This document shows positions 15,927-23,951 of a stretch of DNA of 64,000 nucleotides, one piece after another. Within the stretch, counting starts at the first letter, position 1, and every line of letters starts with the position of its first letter. Source of the DNA: Hymenobacter psychrotolerans DSM 18569 (GTDB lineage: Bacteria > Bacteroidota > Bacteroidia > Cytophagales > Hymenobacteraceae). The position numbers and the translations under genes were made by a program. Below the pieces are notes generated by a model. That model saw nothing but the letters and a program-made list of their open reading frames with translations. It ran no database searches and was not told the origin of the DNA. The DNA lies in assembly GCF_900142395.1 (NCBI RefSeq), contig NZ_FRAS01000012.1, positions 62,001-126,000 of the forward strand. Direction: 5' to 3'.

Positions 15927-17986
15927 AGCTGCCCCCCTTCTCCGGCCGCAACGGGCCGGGTATTCGCCGACGTGGCCACCGGCAGGCGCGGCGTAAACAC
16001 GCGCTGGCGGGGCAACTCAAAGTCAAAGGCATAGCTGCGCGTGGTGTCGCCGTCGTTGAAGGCTTCGAATGCCTTGGGCTTCACCTTGCCCGGCCAGTAG
16101 AAGCCGTCGCGCACCATGGTAACGCGGCGGCTCAGCACGAAGTCCTGCAGGCCCAGCAACTCGCCCCGCGTCAGCGCCCCGACCTGCACGTTCAGCACCA
16201 TCGTGCCGGAACGGTCCAGGACCACGGCATCGCCCAATTGCGGGTCGTGGCCCGGATTGGGGCCGCGCTGGGCCTCTTCCTGCACCGGCGTAAGCGTGCC
16301 CGTTGCCTCGCCGGTGCAGGCCAGCGTGTTCACGCCGCCCAGCGAGTTGGTGTAGAGGAAGTAGCGCTTCTGCGGAAAGTAGCGGTAGTCCAGCCGGTAG
16401 CGGCGCTCCTCGGACTGCGGCACGCCGTTGTCGTCGACCACCTGCACCGACCAGCTCAGCACGCGCCGCGTGGGCGAGTCGAAGCGGCGCAGCACCAGCG
16501 CCTCGAAGCCTACCGGCAGGCAGAACACCTCGTAACGGCGCGGCCCTGGGTAGGTGCCGGCAATGAATTCTTCGCTGCTGCCATCGGTGCAACTCACGCG
16601 CACCCGCACCGAAAACGCGGCCAGCGCAAAGGAATCGGCCATGAAGTAGAGGTACTCCGGCTGCTCAGGATGACAGTTCCGGTCGTTGGGCTGCCAGGTA
16701 AGGAACGGCTTCACTGCCGCCTGATAGGTGTTGAACCAGGTGCGCGAAGGGTACTCGAAGAAGTCCAGCCCGCCGAGCACCACGTAGTTGGTCTGCTGCA
16801 GCTGCTGCGGCCCGTCCTCCGCGGGCTCCCCGTACCGCTCCCAGCTAAGCAGGTAGAAGCGTTTGAACAGCGAGTCGGCGCGGCTGATGTCGCGCTGGCC
16901 GAGTTCCGGCAGGTGCTCCTGCAGGTAGGTATCGAGCAGGGTCTGCACTTCAAAGCGGGTGCGGCCGTGGCGGTCAGCCGGCTGCTCTATCGGCTCCCCG
17001 ATTCGCACGAAGTTGCCGCTCATGTATTCCGGCTCGATGTACACCTCGCAGCAGAAGCTCAGGTTGGGCTTCCCTCCCGGGTCTTCCCGGTACTCCGGGC
17101 CGGCGTCCATCGGCAGGACGATGGGGTTGAGCGAGAAATAAAACTGAAACTCGGAAATGGTGACCGAGACTTCATCCGTCGCGCCCACCGAGTCGGTGAT
17201 GCGGCAGGTATAGGTGCCCGGCTCCAGGTCCGGGCGCGTGGCCTCGGTGGTGCCGTTATCCCAGAGGAAGGTGTAGGGTGCCCGCCCGCCCGACACGCGC
17301 AGCGTCACGTCGTTTTCGTAGCGGTCCACCACTACTTCGAGCTGGTCGTCCTGGCGCACCAGAATGGTAACCGAGAGGCTGACCCCGCTGGAGTCGGCCA
17401 CCACGCAGGTGTAGCGGCCGGCCCGCAGGTTGCTGCGGCTGGCCGTAGTCGGCCCATCGGCCCAGGTGTAAGTGTACACCCCGTTGTTGCCGTTGCGGGC
17501 CGTGAGCGTAATGGCACCGGTGGCCGAGCCGAAGATGCCGGCCGGCGTCACGTCCTGGTCCACAAAAACCGGGCGGATAGTGCCAATGGGCGCACTGACG
17601 CTGAACAACCCCGGCCGCAGCTGCAAGCAGGGCTGAAAGTCGTATCGCAGGTCGTAGAGCGTGGCCTCAATAATGAAACCGAGCAGCATGTTGCCGAACA
17701 CCCCGCCAGCAGGTGAGCGGTGTTCCCTCACGGTATAGGGCAGGCTCAGACTGGTGATGCGCTCCTGCACCACGCGCATGGCATCACTAATTACGCCGTC
17801 ACGCCCTCCAGTCTGCTGGTAATTGGCGTTGAATATGCCATACGCCGGCACGCCTGTCAGCGTGCCGCCACTGAAGGCCGTGAACTGATGATAGGCACCA
17901 TCCAGCCAAATCTGAACCCAGTCGCCGGTGACACCCTGCTCAGGCACCATGAAAATATATTGTTGCGCTAAACGTTCGCCGGCCAT
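15923..17986 (-). CDS. Tail-tip/receptor-interaction protein with two SprB-like repeats
   Basis: 687 aa, beta-rich. Residues about 157-209 and 225-279 are two copies of a SprB/PKD-like module: GVYTYTWADGPTT..NLRAGRYTCVVADSSG and APYTFLWDNGTTE..DLEPGTYTCRITDSVG. This matches the repeat of the gliding adhesin SprB and other Bacteroidota surface proteins. The N-terminus (1-130) and the remaining C-terminal 400 residues have no recognised family; FSLNPIVLPMDAGPEYR and LLDTYLQEHLPELG mark the junction. It is coupled to its neighbours by 4-bp and 1-bp overlaps in the tail operon. Immunoglobulin-like repeats on phage tails commonly bind surface carbohydrate, so a host-attachment role is inferred. 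Confidence 0.7.
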   Translation of the reverse strand: MAGERLAQQYIFMVPEQGVTGDWVQIWLDGAYHQFTAFSGGTLTGVPAYGIFNANYQQTGGRDGVISDAMRVVQERITSLSLPYTVREHRSPAGGVFGNMLLGFIIEATLYDLRYDFQPCLQLRPGLFSVSAPIGTIRPVFVDQDVTPAGIFGSATGAITLTARNGNNGVYTYTWADGPTTASRSNLRAGRYTCVVADSSGVSLSVTILVRQDDQLEVVVDRYENDVTLRVSGGRAPYTFLWDNGTTEATRPDLEPGTYTCRITDSVGATDEVSVTISEFQFYFSLNPIVLPMDAGPEYREDPGGKPNLSFCCEVYIEPEYMSGNFVRIGEPIEQPADRHGRTRFEVQTLLDTYLQEHLPELGQRDISRADSLFKRFYLLSWERYGEPAEDGPQQLQQTNYVVLGGLDFFEYPSRTWFNTYQAAVKPFLTWQPNDRNCHPEQPEYLYFMADSFALAAFSVRVRVSCTDGSSEEFIAGTYPGPRRYEVFCLPVGFEALVLRRFDSPTRRVLSWSVQVVDDNGVPQSEERRYRLDYRYFPQKRYFLYTNSLGGVNTLACTGEATGTLTPVQEEAQRGPNPGHDPQLGDAVVLDRSGTMVLNVQVGALTRGELLGLQDFVLSRRVTMVRDGFYWPGKVKPKAFEAFNDGDTTRSYAFDFELPRQRVFTPRLPVATSANTRPVAAGEGGQL

Positions 17987-18516
17987 CAGTCGAGGAATTT
18001 GGAGGGTTTATAAGTCAGCGCCTGGGTAGCGGCGCTGCGGAATACATAGTTGAAGCGGCACCCGACCATCACCTGCGCAATCGGCCCCACGGCCTCCTGG
18101 AGCACGTCGTCGGGCGAAATCTGCAGGCCCGCCTCGCGGAGCTGCGCGATGATGGCCCCCATCAGGTCTTCGCCGATTTCCTCGCACTCGTCGATGACGG
18201 CGTCGCGGCCGTCGAAGTCGCCCGCCTCCGTGAGCTTGAGCACCAGGAAGGAGCTGTGGTGGTACTTGGCGTAGAAGTCGCCGTCGTTGTCGCCGTAGTC
18301 GGCCTGGTAGTTTTCCAGAATCAGGGCCGCTTTGCCCTCGCGCAAGTCCAGCTTGTTGCGCAGACTGGTATAAAACTCGTTCAGGTCGAGCTGCTTCTGG
18401 ATGGGGTCGGAGCTGATAAGAATGCGCAGGAAGCGGCACTGCTCCGGCGAGTGCTGAATGGCGACGTGGCGGCGGGCCAGCTCCCGGCCCATGTTGGTGT
18501 ACTGTTGGTGGCGCAT
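17986..18516 (-). CDS. Phage protein of unknown function, tail operon
   Basis: 176 aa, soluble. Sequence features: YTNMGRELARRHVAIQHSPEQCRFLRILIS, an acidic middle (DYGDNDGDFYAKYHHSSFLVLKL, DAVIDECEEIGED) and a C-terminal FNYVFRSAATQALTY. No family is recognised; the fold looks alpha/beta like tail-completion or terminator proteins. It has one-base overlaps (TAATG type) with both the upstream 18516-19316 gene and the downstream SprB-repeat protein, so it is translated from the late tail transcript. Confidence 0.65.
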   Translation of the reverse strand: MRHQQYTNMGRELARRHVAIQHSPEQCRFLRILISSDPIQKQLDLNEFYTSLRNKLDLREGKAALILENYQADYGDNDGDFYAKYHHSSFLVLKLTEAGDFDGRDAVIDECEEIGEDLMGAIIAQLREAGLQISPDDVLQEAVGPIAQVMVGCRFNYVFRSAATQALTYKPSKFLD

Positions 18517-19316
18517 TAGTGGGGGGCTTGTTGGCGTTGAAGTTCCCGCTGCCGCTTGGCGGCTTCCTGGTCGTCCTGCATCTTGGCCAGCACCATGCGG
18601 GCGTGCTGCTGGCTGGTTTCGGCCAGCGAGCCGAACGCGCCGCCCGATACCTCGCGCAGCACGTAGTCCCAGCCTTTGCTGCCGGCCTTCTCCTCATGGC
18701 CCGAGCCGAACACGTCGGGATGCTGTCGGGCCAGTTCCAGTCGGCAGCCGGTGTACCAGGTGAGCACAGCCAGCTTGATGGCCAGCGGCAGCGCGGCCAG
18801 CTCAGCGGCCCGCGACTCGATCAGGTGCTCGTTGAAGTCTTCGCGCCGGTCCCCGCCGTAGTCGGCCCGGTCCGGATGGTAGGGCTTGCGCTGGGGCCGG
18901 TAGAGCACGGCCACCAGCTTGTCGAGCAGGGCTTCCTGCCGGTCCGCGCAGAAGCGCATGAAGTAGCTGTCGGCGAAGATGAATTCCTTGAACAGCAGGT
19001 TGCGGAAGTGCTCACGCGGGCCGTAGAGCAGCCGGCCCTTGAACTTGATGGCTGGCAGCAGTTGGGCCGTCAGCTCGTTGCTTTCCAGCACGAAATCGGC
19101 CTGCGGCAGCAACTGCGCCAGTTGCACGGGCGTGCAGGAAAGCAGCGTCGGAAAGGGCAGCTGCAGCAGGATGCTGAGCAGGTGCAGCCGCATATCCATG
19201 CGGGTGCGGTGCTGGTAGTTCAGCGTCTTGACCACCTGCAGCAGCTGGTGCTCGGAAAGCTCGTTCCAGCAGGCCGGCACGTGGCGCTCAGCGGAGCTGA
19301 AAAGGACGTGGTGCAT
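18516..19316 (-). CDS. Phage protein of unknown function, first gene of tail operon
   Basis: 266 aa from the ATG at 19316 (MHHVLFSSAERHVPACWNEL). The frame extends to 19373, but those codons cross promoter P2, so the shorter form is preferred. Helical throughout: HQLLQVVKTLNYQHRTRM, LLSILLQLPFPTLL, PLAIKLAVLTWYTGCRLELARQ. The C-terminus is a Gln/Arg-rich helix (KMQDDQEAAKRQREL). The location, first in the tail operon, would suit a tail assembly chaperone, but no frameshift site or family match is seen. Confidence 0.65.
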   Translation of the reverse strand: MHHVLFSSAERHVPACWNELSEHQLLQVVKTLNYQHRTRMDMRLHLLSILLQLPFPTLLSCTPVQLAQLLPQADFVLESNELTAQLLPAIKFKGRLLYGPREHFRNLLFKEFIFADSYFMRFCADRQEALLDKLVAVLYRPQRKPYHPDRADYGGDRREDFNEHLIESRAAELAALPLAIKLAVLTWYTGCRLELARQHPDVFGSGHEEKAGSKGWDYVLREVSGGAFGSLAETSQQHARMVLAKMQDDQEAAKRQRELQRQQAPH

Positions 19317-19336
19317 AGAGGAGGATGTTGTTTCCT

Positions 19337-19371
19337 CAAAACTCCCCCACCCTGCACCGGCAAAAAAGGAC
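19337..19371 (-). promoter_or_regulatory. Late promoter copy P2
   Basis: Minus strand: GTCCTTTTT (19363-19371), 18 bp, GAGTTTTG (19337-19344), 21 bp before the ATG at 19316. The T run of the Fic-gene terminator abuts its upstream edge. Confidence 0.78.
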
Positions 19372-19373
19372 AC

Positions 19374-19404
19374 AAAAAAGCCCCAGCCGGAAGGGCCAGG
19401 GCTT
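19374..19404 (-). terminator. Terminator of the Fic gene
   Basis: Minus strand: AAGCCCTGGCC / GGCTGGGGCTT hairpin then TTTTTTG, 7 bp after the Fic stop. It isolates Fic from the tail operon. Confidence 0.8.
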
Positions 19405-19410
19405 GTTGCT

Positions 19411-20850
19411 TTACTCTTTTGCTTTAGTTGCGTTCCGATATGAATTTGTTATACTCTCCATTAATGTTTTAAAATAGGAAGATATAAATTCGGTTACCTC
19501 TTCATCTTTTATCTTATCCTTATAATACTTAGTAATATAAAATTCATTTACTGCATTATGTATTTTATATTCACCTCTATAAAAATCTAAAACAATATAC
19601 CCATTCACAGTTTCCATAGCTGCATTAGCTTTAAAAGCCGAATGTTCACTTAAAACAACAATTCTTAACATCCTATTTACGGTATAATTGTCTCTATAGT
19701 ATTTAATAATCCTTTCCAAAAAAGTATTGTTATGCATCCAATAGGTCCATATATCAGAAGCTGGCAGGCTAGACAATTCGCTTATTGAAGACCAAGCAGT
19801 ATCAGAATCATCTTTTAAATTCTTAACTACAAACCTTACCTTAATTATGTTATCAAAAAACAAAGAATTTATCTTTCCCTCCTGCTTGGAAAAGGCATAT
19901 AATAGCGGTGGAAATGATTGCATCAACGCTGTTACGAAATTATCTTCAGATATAGCTTCCTTTTTTATTTCTTCTTCACTGAACCCTGCCACGAACAAGG
20001 CAATTTCTTTGTCTATATCTGTTGGCTCAGAAATATCTTCTCCCTTAGCCCCCTTAATATATGTTTCTAGCGAGCGAATTAAACGCTCAGCGAAATGCTG
20101 AATGAGAGGTTCTGTTACACCAACGTCAGCTTGACTGAGGACACCATAGTACTCGCTTTTCTCATCTTGACGGATAATCAAGGGAGGAAACCCGGACCGC
20201 ATCAGGATTAAGTTAGAGAGCAGCCGTGTCATCCGCCCATTACCATCGTCAAAGGGATGTATGCCCACGAACCTGTGATGGAACAGAGTGGACAACACCA
20301 ATGGATGCATGGTGTCCCGATTTTCGCGGTACCACTCGATTAGTTCACGCATCATGATGGGCGTGTCCTCTACCGAAGCGTAGTAATGGATAGCACCCGT
20401 AGCGGTCTTCACGTGATTAGGAGACGATTTATACTCTCCTAACCGGATAGTCTTAGTTGTTGGGTGTCCTTCGGCTGTCTGTGCTTCATTCTGGTAGGGC
20501 TCTACCAATATCATCGTATGCAGAGCGCGAATGTCCGCTTCTGTTAGCTCGGAATCTTTGCGCTGAAGAGCAAGCAGAAAATCAATGGCTTCATTGTGGC
20601 CTTTGATATCCAGGTGGTCTTTCAACGGCTTGCCTTTGGCTGTAAGCCCTTCCATGAGGAAGGCAGCTGTCTCGCCGTAGGTTAGCTTATTGCCTTCGAT
20701 AGAGTTGGAGTTGTAGTTCCAGTCAAGGCGAAACTTCTGGAAGATACGGGCTTCTTGTTCTGGCTTGATAGGGCGCAAGGCATCAATTTCCAGCTTCATA
20801 GCATCAATTCGCTGAAGTAGTGCCTGCGTTTCTTCGGAATAGTTTTCCAT
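19411..20850 (-). CDS. Fic-domain protein (AMPylator-type), prophage cargo
   Basis: 479 aa from MENYSEETQ (an upstream ATG at 20880 adds ten hydrophobic/Pro residues). Fic enzymes transfer AMP or related groups to protein hydroxyls. The active-site motif HPFDDGNGRM (about 198-207) is intact. The N-terminal inhibitory motif SNSIEGN (about 48-54), whose Glu blocks ATP in class II Fic proteins, is also present, so the enzyme is likely self-inhibited. Residues 1-95 form the helical N-terminal domain. The C-terminal 190 residues are AT-rich and unrecognised, probably a substrate or sensor domain. It sits between two terminators, breaking the late strand, with only about 10 bp between the upstream T run and the first ATG; its promoter is therefore unclear. 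Target protein unknown. Confidence 0.88.
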   Translation of the reverse strand: MENYSEETQALLQRIDAMKLEIDALRPIKPEQEARIFQKFRLDWNYNSNSIEGNKLTYGETAAFLMEGLTAKGKPLKDHLDIKGHNEAIDFLLALQRKDSELTEADIRALHTMILVEPYQNEAQTAEGHPTTKTIRLGEYKSSPNHVKTATGAIHYYASVEDTPIMMRELIEWYRENRDTMHPLVLSTLFHHRFVGIHPFDDGNGRMTRLLSNLILMRSGFPPLIIRQDEKSEYYGVLSQADVGVTEPLIQHFAERLIRSLETYIKGAKGEDISEPTDIDKEIALFVAGFSEEEIKKEAISEDNFVTALMQSFPPLLYAFSKQEGKINSLFFDNIIKVRFVVKNLKDDSDTAWSSISELSSLPASDIWTYWMHNNTFLERIIKYYRDNYTVNRMLRIVVLSEHSAFKANAAMETVNGYIVLDFYRGEYKIHNAVNEFYITKYYKDKIKDEEVTEFISSYFKTLMESITNSYRNATKAKE

Positions 20851-20889
20851 TGGGATTGGGTAGGGAATGGGAATGAACATTCAATCTAT

Positions 20890-20921
20890 AAAAAAGCCCC
20901 GCTGAAACCAGCGGGGCTTTT
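20890..20921. terminator. Terminator of the 21.7-20.9 kb operon
   Basis: AAAAAGCCCCGCT/AGCGGGGCTTTT hairpin with a 6-nt loop, just after the 20925 stop. A and T runs on both sides allow either direction. Confidence 0.85.
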
Positions 20922-20924
20922 GCT

Positions 20925-21137
20925 TTACTCGGGGCGGCGGGTGCCGCGCCCCAGGTCTTCGACGAGCTGCTCCAGGGCCGCGATGACGGTGCAGAGCTTG
21001 TACTCGGTGAGCGTGGGCGGAGTGAAGGGGATGCCGTATCGCTCGTAGAGCAGCCAGAGGGCATTGTCGGAGAGGTTGGTGACGGGAACTACGGGCAGGT
21101 TGGGCTGCTCTTGCCGGGGTTCTTCGGGCGTGGCCAT
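20925..21137 (-). CDS. Small phage protein, unknown
   Basis: 70 aa from the ATG at 21137 (a TTG at 21152 would add five residues). MATPEEPRQEQPNLPVVPV is a Pro-rich start, followed by a helical part (NALWLLYERYGIPFTPPTLTEYKLCTVIAALEQLVEDLG). No family known. It is the last gene of a three-gene operon that ends at a terminator; the gap to the upstream stop is 4 bp. Confidence 0.6.
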   Translation of the reverse strand: MATPEEPRQEQPNLPVVPVTNLSDNALWLLYERYGIPFTPPTLTEYKLCTVIAALEQLVEDLGRGTRRPE

Positions 21138-21141
21138 AGCG

Positions 21142-21444
21142 TTAGGCGGCAAGCGTTACGGGTTGGGGAAGGGCAACGTCCGTCAGGTCGGCCAGGTCGA
21201 GCAGGGCCAGCAGCAGCGCCTGGTAGGCTGCCTGCTGGCGGCGGGTGCCGGGGCCGGCTTCCTGCACCACGAGTTGCGAGTGGGCTTCGGCCAGGCACTG
21301 CGCGATGCGGCGCGGCGGGTAGTGCTGGAGCAGCTCGTGCAGCTCCTCCAGCGCGGGCGCGGGGACTGGGCTGCGGAGGGCGAAGCGGGCAATGAGCGAG
21401 GCGGCTTCGTGGGCCGGGGCGAGTACTAGCGTCGGCTGGCTCAT
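21142..21444 (-). CDS. Small helical phage protein, unknown
   Basis: 100 aa, Ala/Leu-rich and predicted almost entirely helical (HEAASLIARFALRS, ALEELHELLQHYPPRRIAQCLAEAHSQLV, AAYQALLLALLDLADLTDVAL). It is not membrane-like, because charged residues are interspersed. Its start overlaps the end of the 96-aa gene by 4 bp, so translation is coupled. No family known. Confidence 0.62.
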   Translation of the reverse strand: MSQPTLVLAPAHEAASLIARFALRSPVPAPALEELHELLQHYPPRRIAQCLAEAHSQLVVQEAGPGTRRQQAAYQALLLALLDLADLTDVALPQPVTLAA

Positions 21445-21731
21445 GCGCGGTGAGCCTTGCGGGTGGTGATGCTGTCGATGGCCGTGGTGAGGCTATTGAC
21501 GATACCCAGGATGCGGCGCAGCTTGCGGGCCGAGTCGCACTCGGTTTCCTCATGGATGAGGTAATGCGACAACTCTTCCAGCGCTTCGACCAGGTAGTCT
21601 TTGTCGCCGCGGTACCGCTCGTAGAGCAGCTTCAGGAAGGGCTGCATGTCCAGCTCGTTGCGGGTGGCTGGGTCCGTAACGAAGATGGCTCCGCTCGGAT
21701 ACTCTTGGACTGTTTGCGTGTTGTTTGGCAT
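21441..21731 (-). CDS. Small phage protein, paralogue of the 89-aa protein at 10458-10727
   Basis: 96 aa, unknown function. It shares the pattern DPxxxxxLDxxPFxxLLYxxxxGDxxxLVxxLxxLSxYLxxE and a C-terminal LRRxxxxxxxLxTAxDSI with the protein at 10458-10727; the two are clear duplicates. The N-terminal 18 residues differ. It is the first gene of a three-gene operon (96, 100, 70 aa). Upstream, TGCCTTTTT with ACAGTTTG looks like a weaker version of the late promoter, with a spacer of 20 rather than 18 bp. Confidence 0.75.
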   Translation of the reverse strand: MPNNTQTVQEYPSGAIFVTDPATRNELDMQPFLKLLYERYRGDKDYLVEALEELSHYLIHEETECDSARKLRRILGIVNSLTTAIDSITTRKAHRA

Positions 21732-21736
21732 TTGGG

Positions 21737-21773
21737 CAAACTGTTAAGGGTGAAAAGAAAAAACAAAAAGGCA
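21737..21773 (-). promoter_or_regulatory. Possible variant late promoter
   Basis: Minus strand: TGCCTTTTT (21765-21773), 20 bp, ACAGTTTG (21737-21744). Two mismatches to GTCCTTTTT, C instead of A at -7 position 2, and a spacer 2 bp longer. It ends only 5 bp before the ATG of the 96-aa gene. Tentative. Confidence 0.35.
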
Positions 21774-22003
21774 CGGAATCACCTGGGTAGGATTGCCAAA
21801 CAACACGCGGTTATTTCGTGGGCCTCTCGGATCCCACGTTCCTCCCAGGCTTTTCCGTGCCTGAAAACGGGTACAATCGTACGAATCGACAGAAAACAGT
21901 TCTGCCGCTTGAAAAACCCGGCTAGTTTTTGAAGCGGCAGTCGGCACCGCGTATTGTTTGGCGGGTCAAAGGTGCAGGGTTGTTGAGAAGTTTGCAAGGG
22001 CAA

Positions 22004-22077
22004 TTGTGAGATTTTTCACACAATGTGAGAAAATGTGAGACGGTTATGAGACTGTTGTGAGACAGTTAGTAGCTTTA
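22004..22077 (+). promoter_or_regulatory. Promoter-operator of the Abi pair with 11-bp TGTGAGAC repeats
   Basis: Tandem units TGTGAGACGGT (22034), TATGAGACTGT (22045) and TGTGAGACAGT (22056) abut each other at 11-bp steps. TGTGAGA also occurs at 22024 and TTGTGAG at 22004. They end directly before TAGCTTTA (22070-22077), a near TAnnTTTG -7 box, so they would cover the -33 region. The same boxes occur at 45795-45838. The rest of the 21774-22003 gap shows nothing recognised. Confidence 0.65.
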
Positions 22078-22115
22078 GGGACAGCAAATTCCTACTATCC
22101 CTACCCACCGTTTAC

Positions 22116-23024
22116 ATGGAAAATCAGTCAGAGGAGCAGCAGTCAACAGGTCTCATCCGCACCCGTTCATCAAACAGTGGGTCTGGGCTGTTTGGAAAGC
22201 TATTTAGCAACGTTGCACAACCCGCCGCCTTGAGTACTGTAAGGGCGCTAGCGAAGACTTTCGACCTCTCTAATGCGCTAGACAATCCTTCTTGGATGCA
22301 GGATGGAAGTAATAGCTATAAGAAGCAAGTATTTCAGCAAAACATGAATGCTTTGCAGGAAAAGATTGGCGTTATACCCGAAGAGAAGGTGTGTGAGGTG
22401 CCACCGGAAATCGGTGTACCTACTATTGAAAAACTCACTTATACAACCAATGAGCAGCTACGCAATGCTTACTTGAACCTTCTCGCAAAAGCCTCATCTG
22501 AGGATACTGCTGCACTAGCTCATCCTGCTTTCCCAGGTATTATCGAAAGGATTTCTGCTGACGAAGCAAGGATCATTGAGTACCTAAAAGGCAAAGACTT
22601 TGCCCTGTTTTTGGAATACAGAACACGTAATAAATTAGATGGATACAATGTTATAAAGCGTTTTGCTACAGGAATAGAATTCGATACAACACTTGATTTT
22701 CCAAGCAATATAGATGCTTACCTTCAAAATCTACTTACAATAGGCATTATTGATTTTAGACCTGGCATTTACAAAATAGAAAAGAATATATATGATGAAC
22801 TAGATGAGAAATACAAAATTTTAAAACAAAATGAAAATGATAAAATAAATTTGCTTAATGAATTAGCTTCCCAAATTGAATCTGGAAAAGCTAACGCAAC
22901 TCCTGATGCACTAGTAGCTGTAAGCAAGATGCTAGAAAATCGCGCAACTAAAGTTGATATGGACAAAGGCTTTTTTGATATTACACCTTTTGGAAAATTG
23001 TTTATACAAGCCTGTGTATCATAA
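22116..23024 (+). CDS. Abi-alpha (DUF4393-like) protein, putative phage defence
   Basis: 302 aa, AT-rich, on the opposite strand to the late genes. Residues about 90-175 carry the hallmark of the Abi_alpha/DUF4393 family: a PEEKVCEVPPEIGVPTIEKL block, then NEQLRNAYLNLLAKASSED, then HPAFPGIIERISADEARIIEYL. The N-terminus is Ser/Gly-rich (SSNSGSGLFGKLFSN) and the C-terminal part is helical and charged (DELDEKYKILKQNENDKINLLNEL). No signal peptide. Family members have been linked to abortive infection, but the biochemical activity is unknown. It is followed after 15 bp by a five-helix membrane protein in the same operon. The ATG at 22116 has its own promoter with TGTGAGAC repeats. Confidence 0.75.
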   Translation: MENQSEEQQSTGLIRTRSSNSGSGLFGKLFSNVAQPAALSTVRALAKTFDLSNALDNPSWMQDGSNSYKKQVFQQNMNALQEKIGVIPEEKVCEVPPEIGVPTIEKLTYTTNEQLRNAYLNLLAKASSEDTAALAHPAFPGIIERISADEARIIEYLKGKDFALFLEYRTRNKLDGYNVIKRFATGIEFDTTLDFPSNIDAYLQNLLTIGIIDFRPGIYKIEKNIYDELDEKYKILKQNENDKINLLNELASQIESGKANATPDALVAVSKMLENRATKVDMDKGFFDITPFGKLFIQACVS

Positions 23025-23039
23025 TTAAAGCTAAGCTCC

Positions 23040-23951
23040 ATGTCAAATACCCTTGATGCCAAACCTTTTGTTATAGAAAATGCAGACAAGTTGCTTTTGC
23101 TATTTGTCCCATACCTTATTATAGTATCATGCTTGTATTACTATGGGTATTGGGGCACTCTTGGAATAGATATTTTCCCTTACATGGGTGTGGAAGACCT
23201 CATTAAAGGTGTTGCTTTCCCACTGCGAATATCTCTAATCAGACTTGCTTTCTTTGCCGGGCTAATCATACTTCTCTGCTATGCAATTTATCGGGATGAA
23301 GTCAGTGAGGCATCAGAAAAACAAGCCGCTGATAGCACATCCACTAAAAAGGAAATGAGTGGCAAATCACGGTCAATCCAGATACTTATAAGCCTAATTA
23401 TTTCAATTCTATTTATCTACTATATCTACCTATCGGCAACAGATGCCTATGACATGGCTACCGGCAACTACATCAAAACAGGAATACCAAGCTTCGTAAG
23501 CTTTTTACTATTATTTGCAATCATGCTTATTACAGACAGAATTGCAATTTCACAAGGGTACGCTTTTCAAACGCATATAGAGCATGGCAAAATAATACAT
23601 AACAACATACCAAAGTCAACTTTTGTATTTACCTCAATATTTATCATCATATTTCTTATACCCTACTCCTTCATAACCGGCTACTATGATGCAAGGGACA
23701 TTACTGAATACAGACAGTACTCTTATGTAAAGAGACCGGCATTTCAAGATAACGAACAGCTGAACAAACGATACAACAGCCTTCTATATCTAGGCAAATT
23801 TGGTGACTATCATTTCTTTTCCACGGTAGATCAAAAGCAACGCATTATCATAAACAGTGATTCACTTCCAACTCTTTTGCTTTACCATTACAATGTGGAA
23901 ATAGAGGCTGAACGTAAGGTCAAGGAAGAAGCAAAAAGCCCGGCTAAGTAG
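23040..23951 (+). CDS. Five-helix membrane protein, partner of the Abi-alpha protein
   Basis: 303 aa, AT-rich. Five hydrophobic segments are visible: LLLLFVPYLIIVSCLYYYGY (about 15-35), a second around 60-85 (LAFFAGLIILLCYAIY), QILISLIISILFIYYIYL (about 115-135), FVSFLLLFAIMLIT (about 150-170) and FTSIFIIIFLIPYSFI (about 195-215). A soluble C-terminal domain of about 80 residues follows (LLYLGKFGDYHFFSTVDQKQRIIINSD, given in part). The cytosolic loop between helices 2 and 3 is charged. No family recognised. It is co-transcribed with the Abi-alpha gene, and its stop codon lies inside the terminator palindrome. A membrane effector or exclusion factor is inferred from the pairing only. Confidence 0.68.
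   Translation: MSNTLDAKPFVIENADKLLLLFVPYLIIVSCLYYYGYWGTLGIDIFPYMGVEDLIKGVAFPLRISLIRLAFFAGLIILLCYAIYRDEVSEASEKQAADSTSTKKEMSGKSRSIQILISLIISILFIYYIYLSATDAYDMATGNYIKTGIPSFVSFLLLFAIMLITDRIAISQGYAFQTHIEHGKIIHNNIPKSTFVFTSIFIIIFLIPYSFITGYYDARDITEYRQYSYVKRPAFQDNEQLNKRYNSLLYLGKFGDYHFFSTVDQKQRIIINSDSLPTLLLYHYNVEIEAERKVKEEAKSPAK

Noticed and set aside
16665..16679. Match of 15 bp (GCTCAGGATGACAGT) to the repeat arm near mutS
   Set aside because: It lies in the coding sequence of the SprB-repeat tail protein (NCHPEQ) with no second arm nearby; likely chance.
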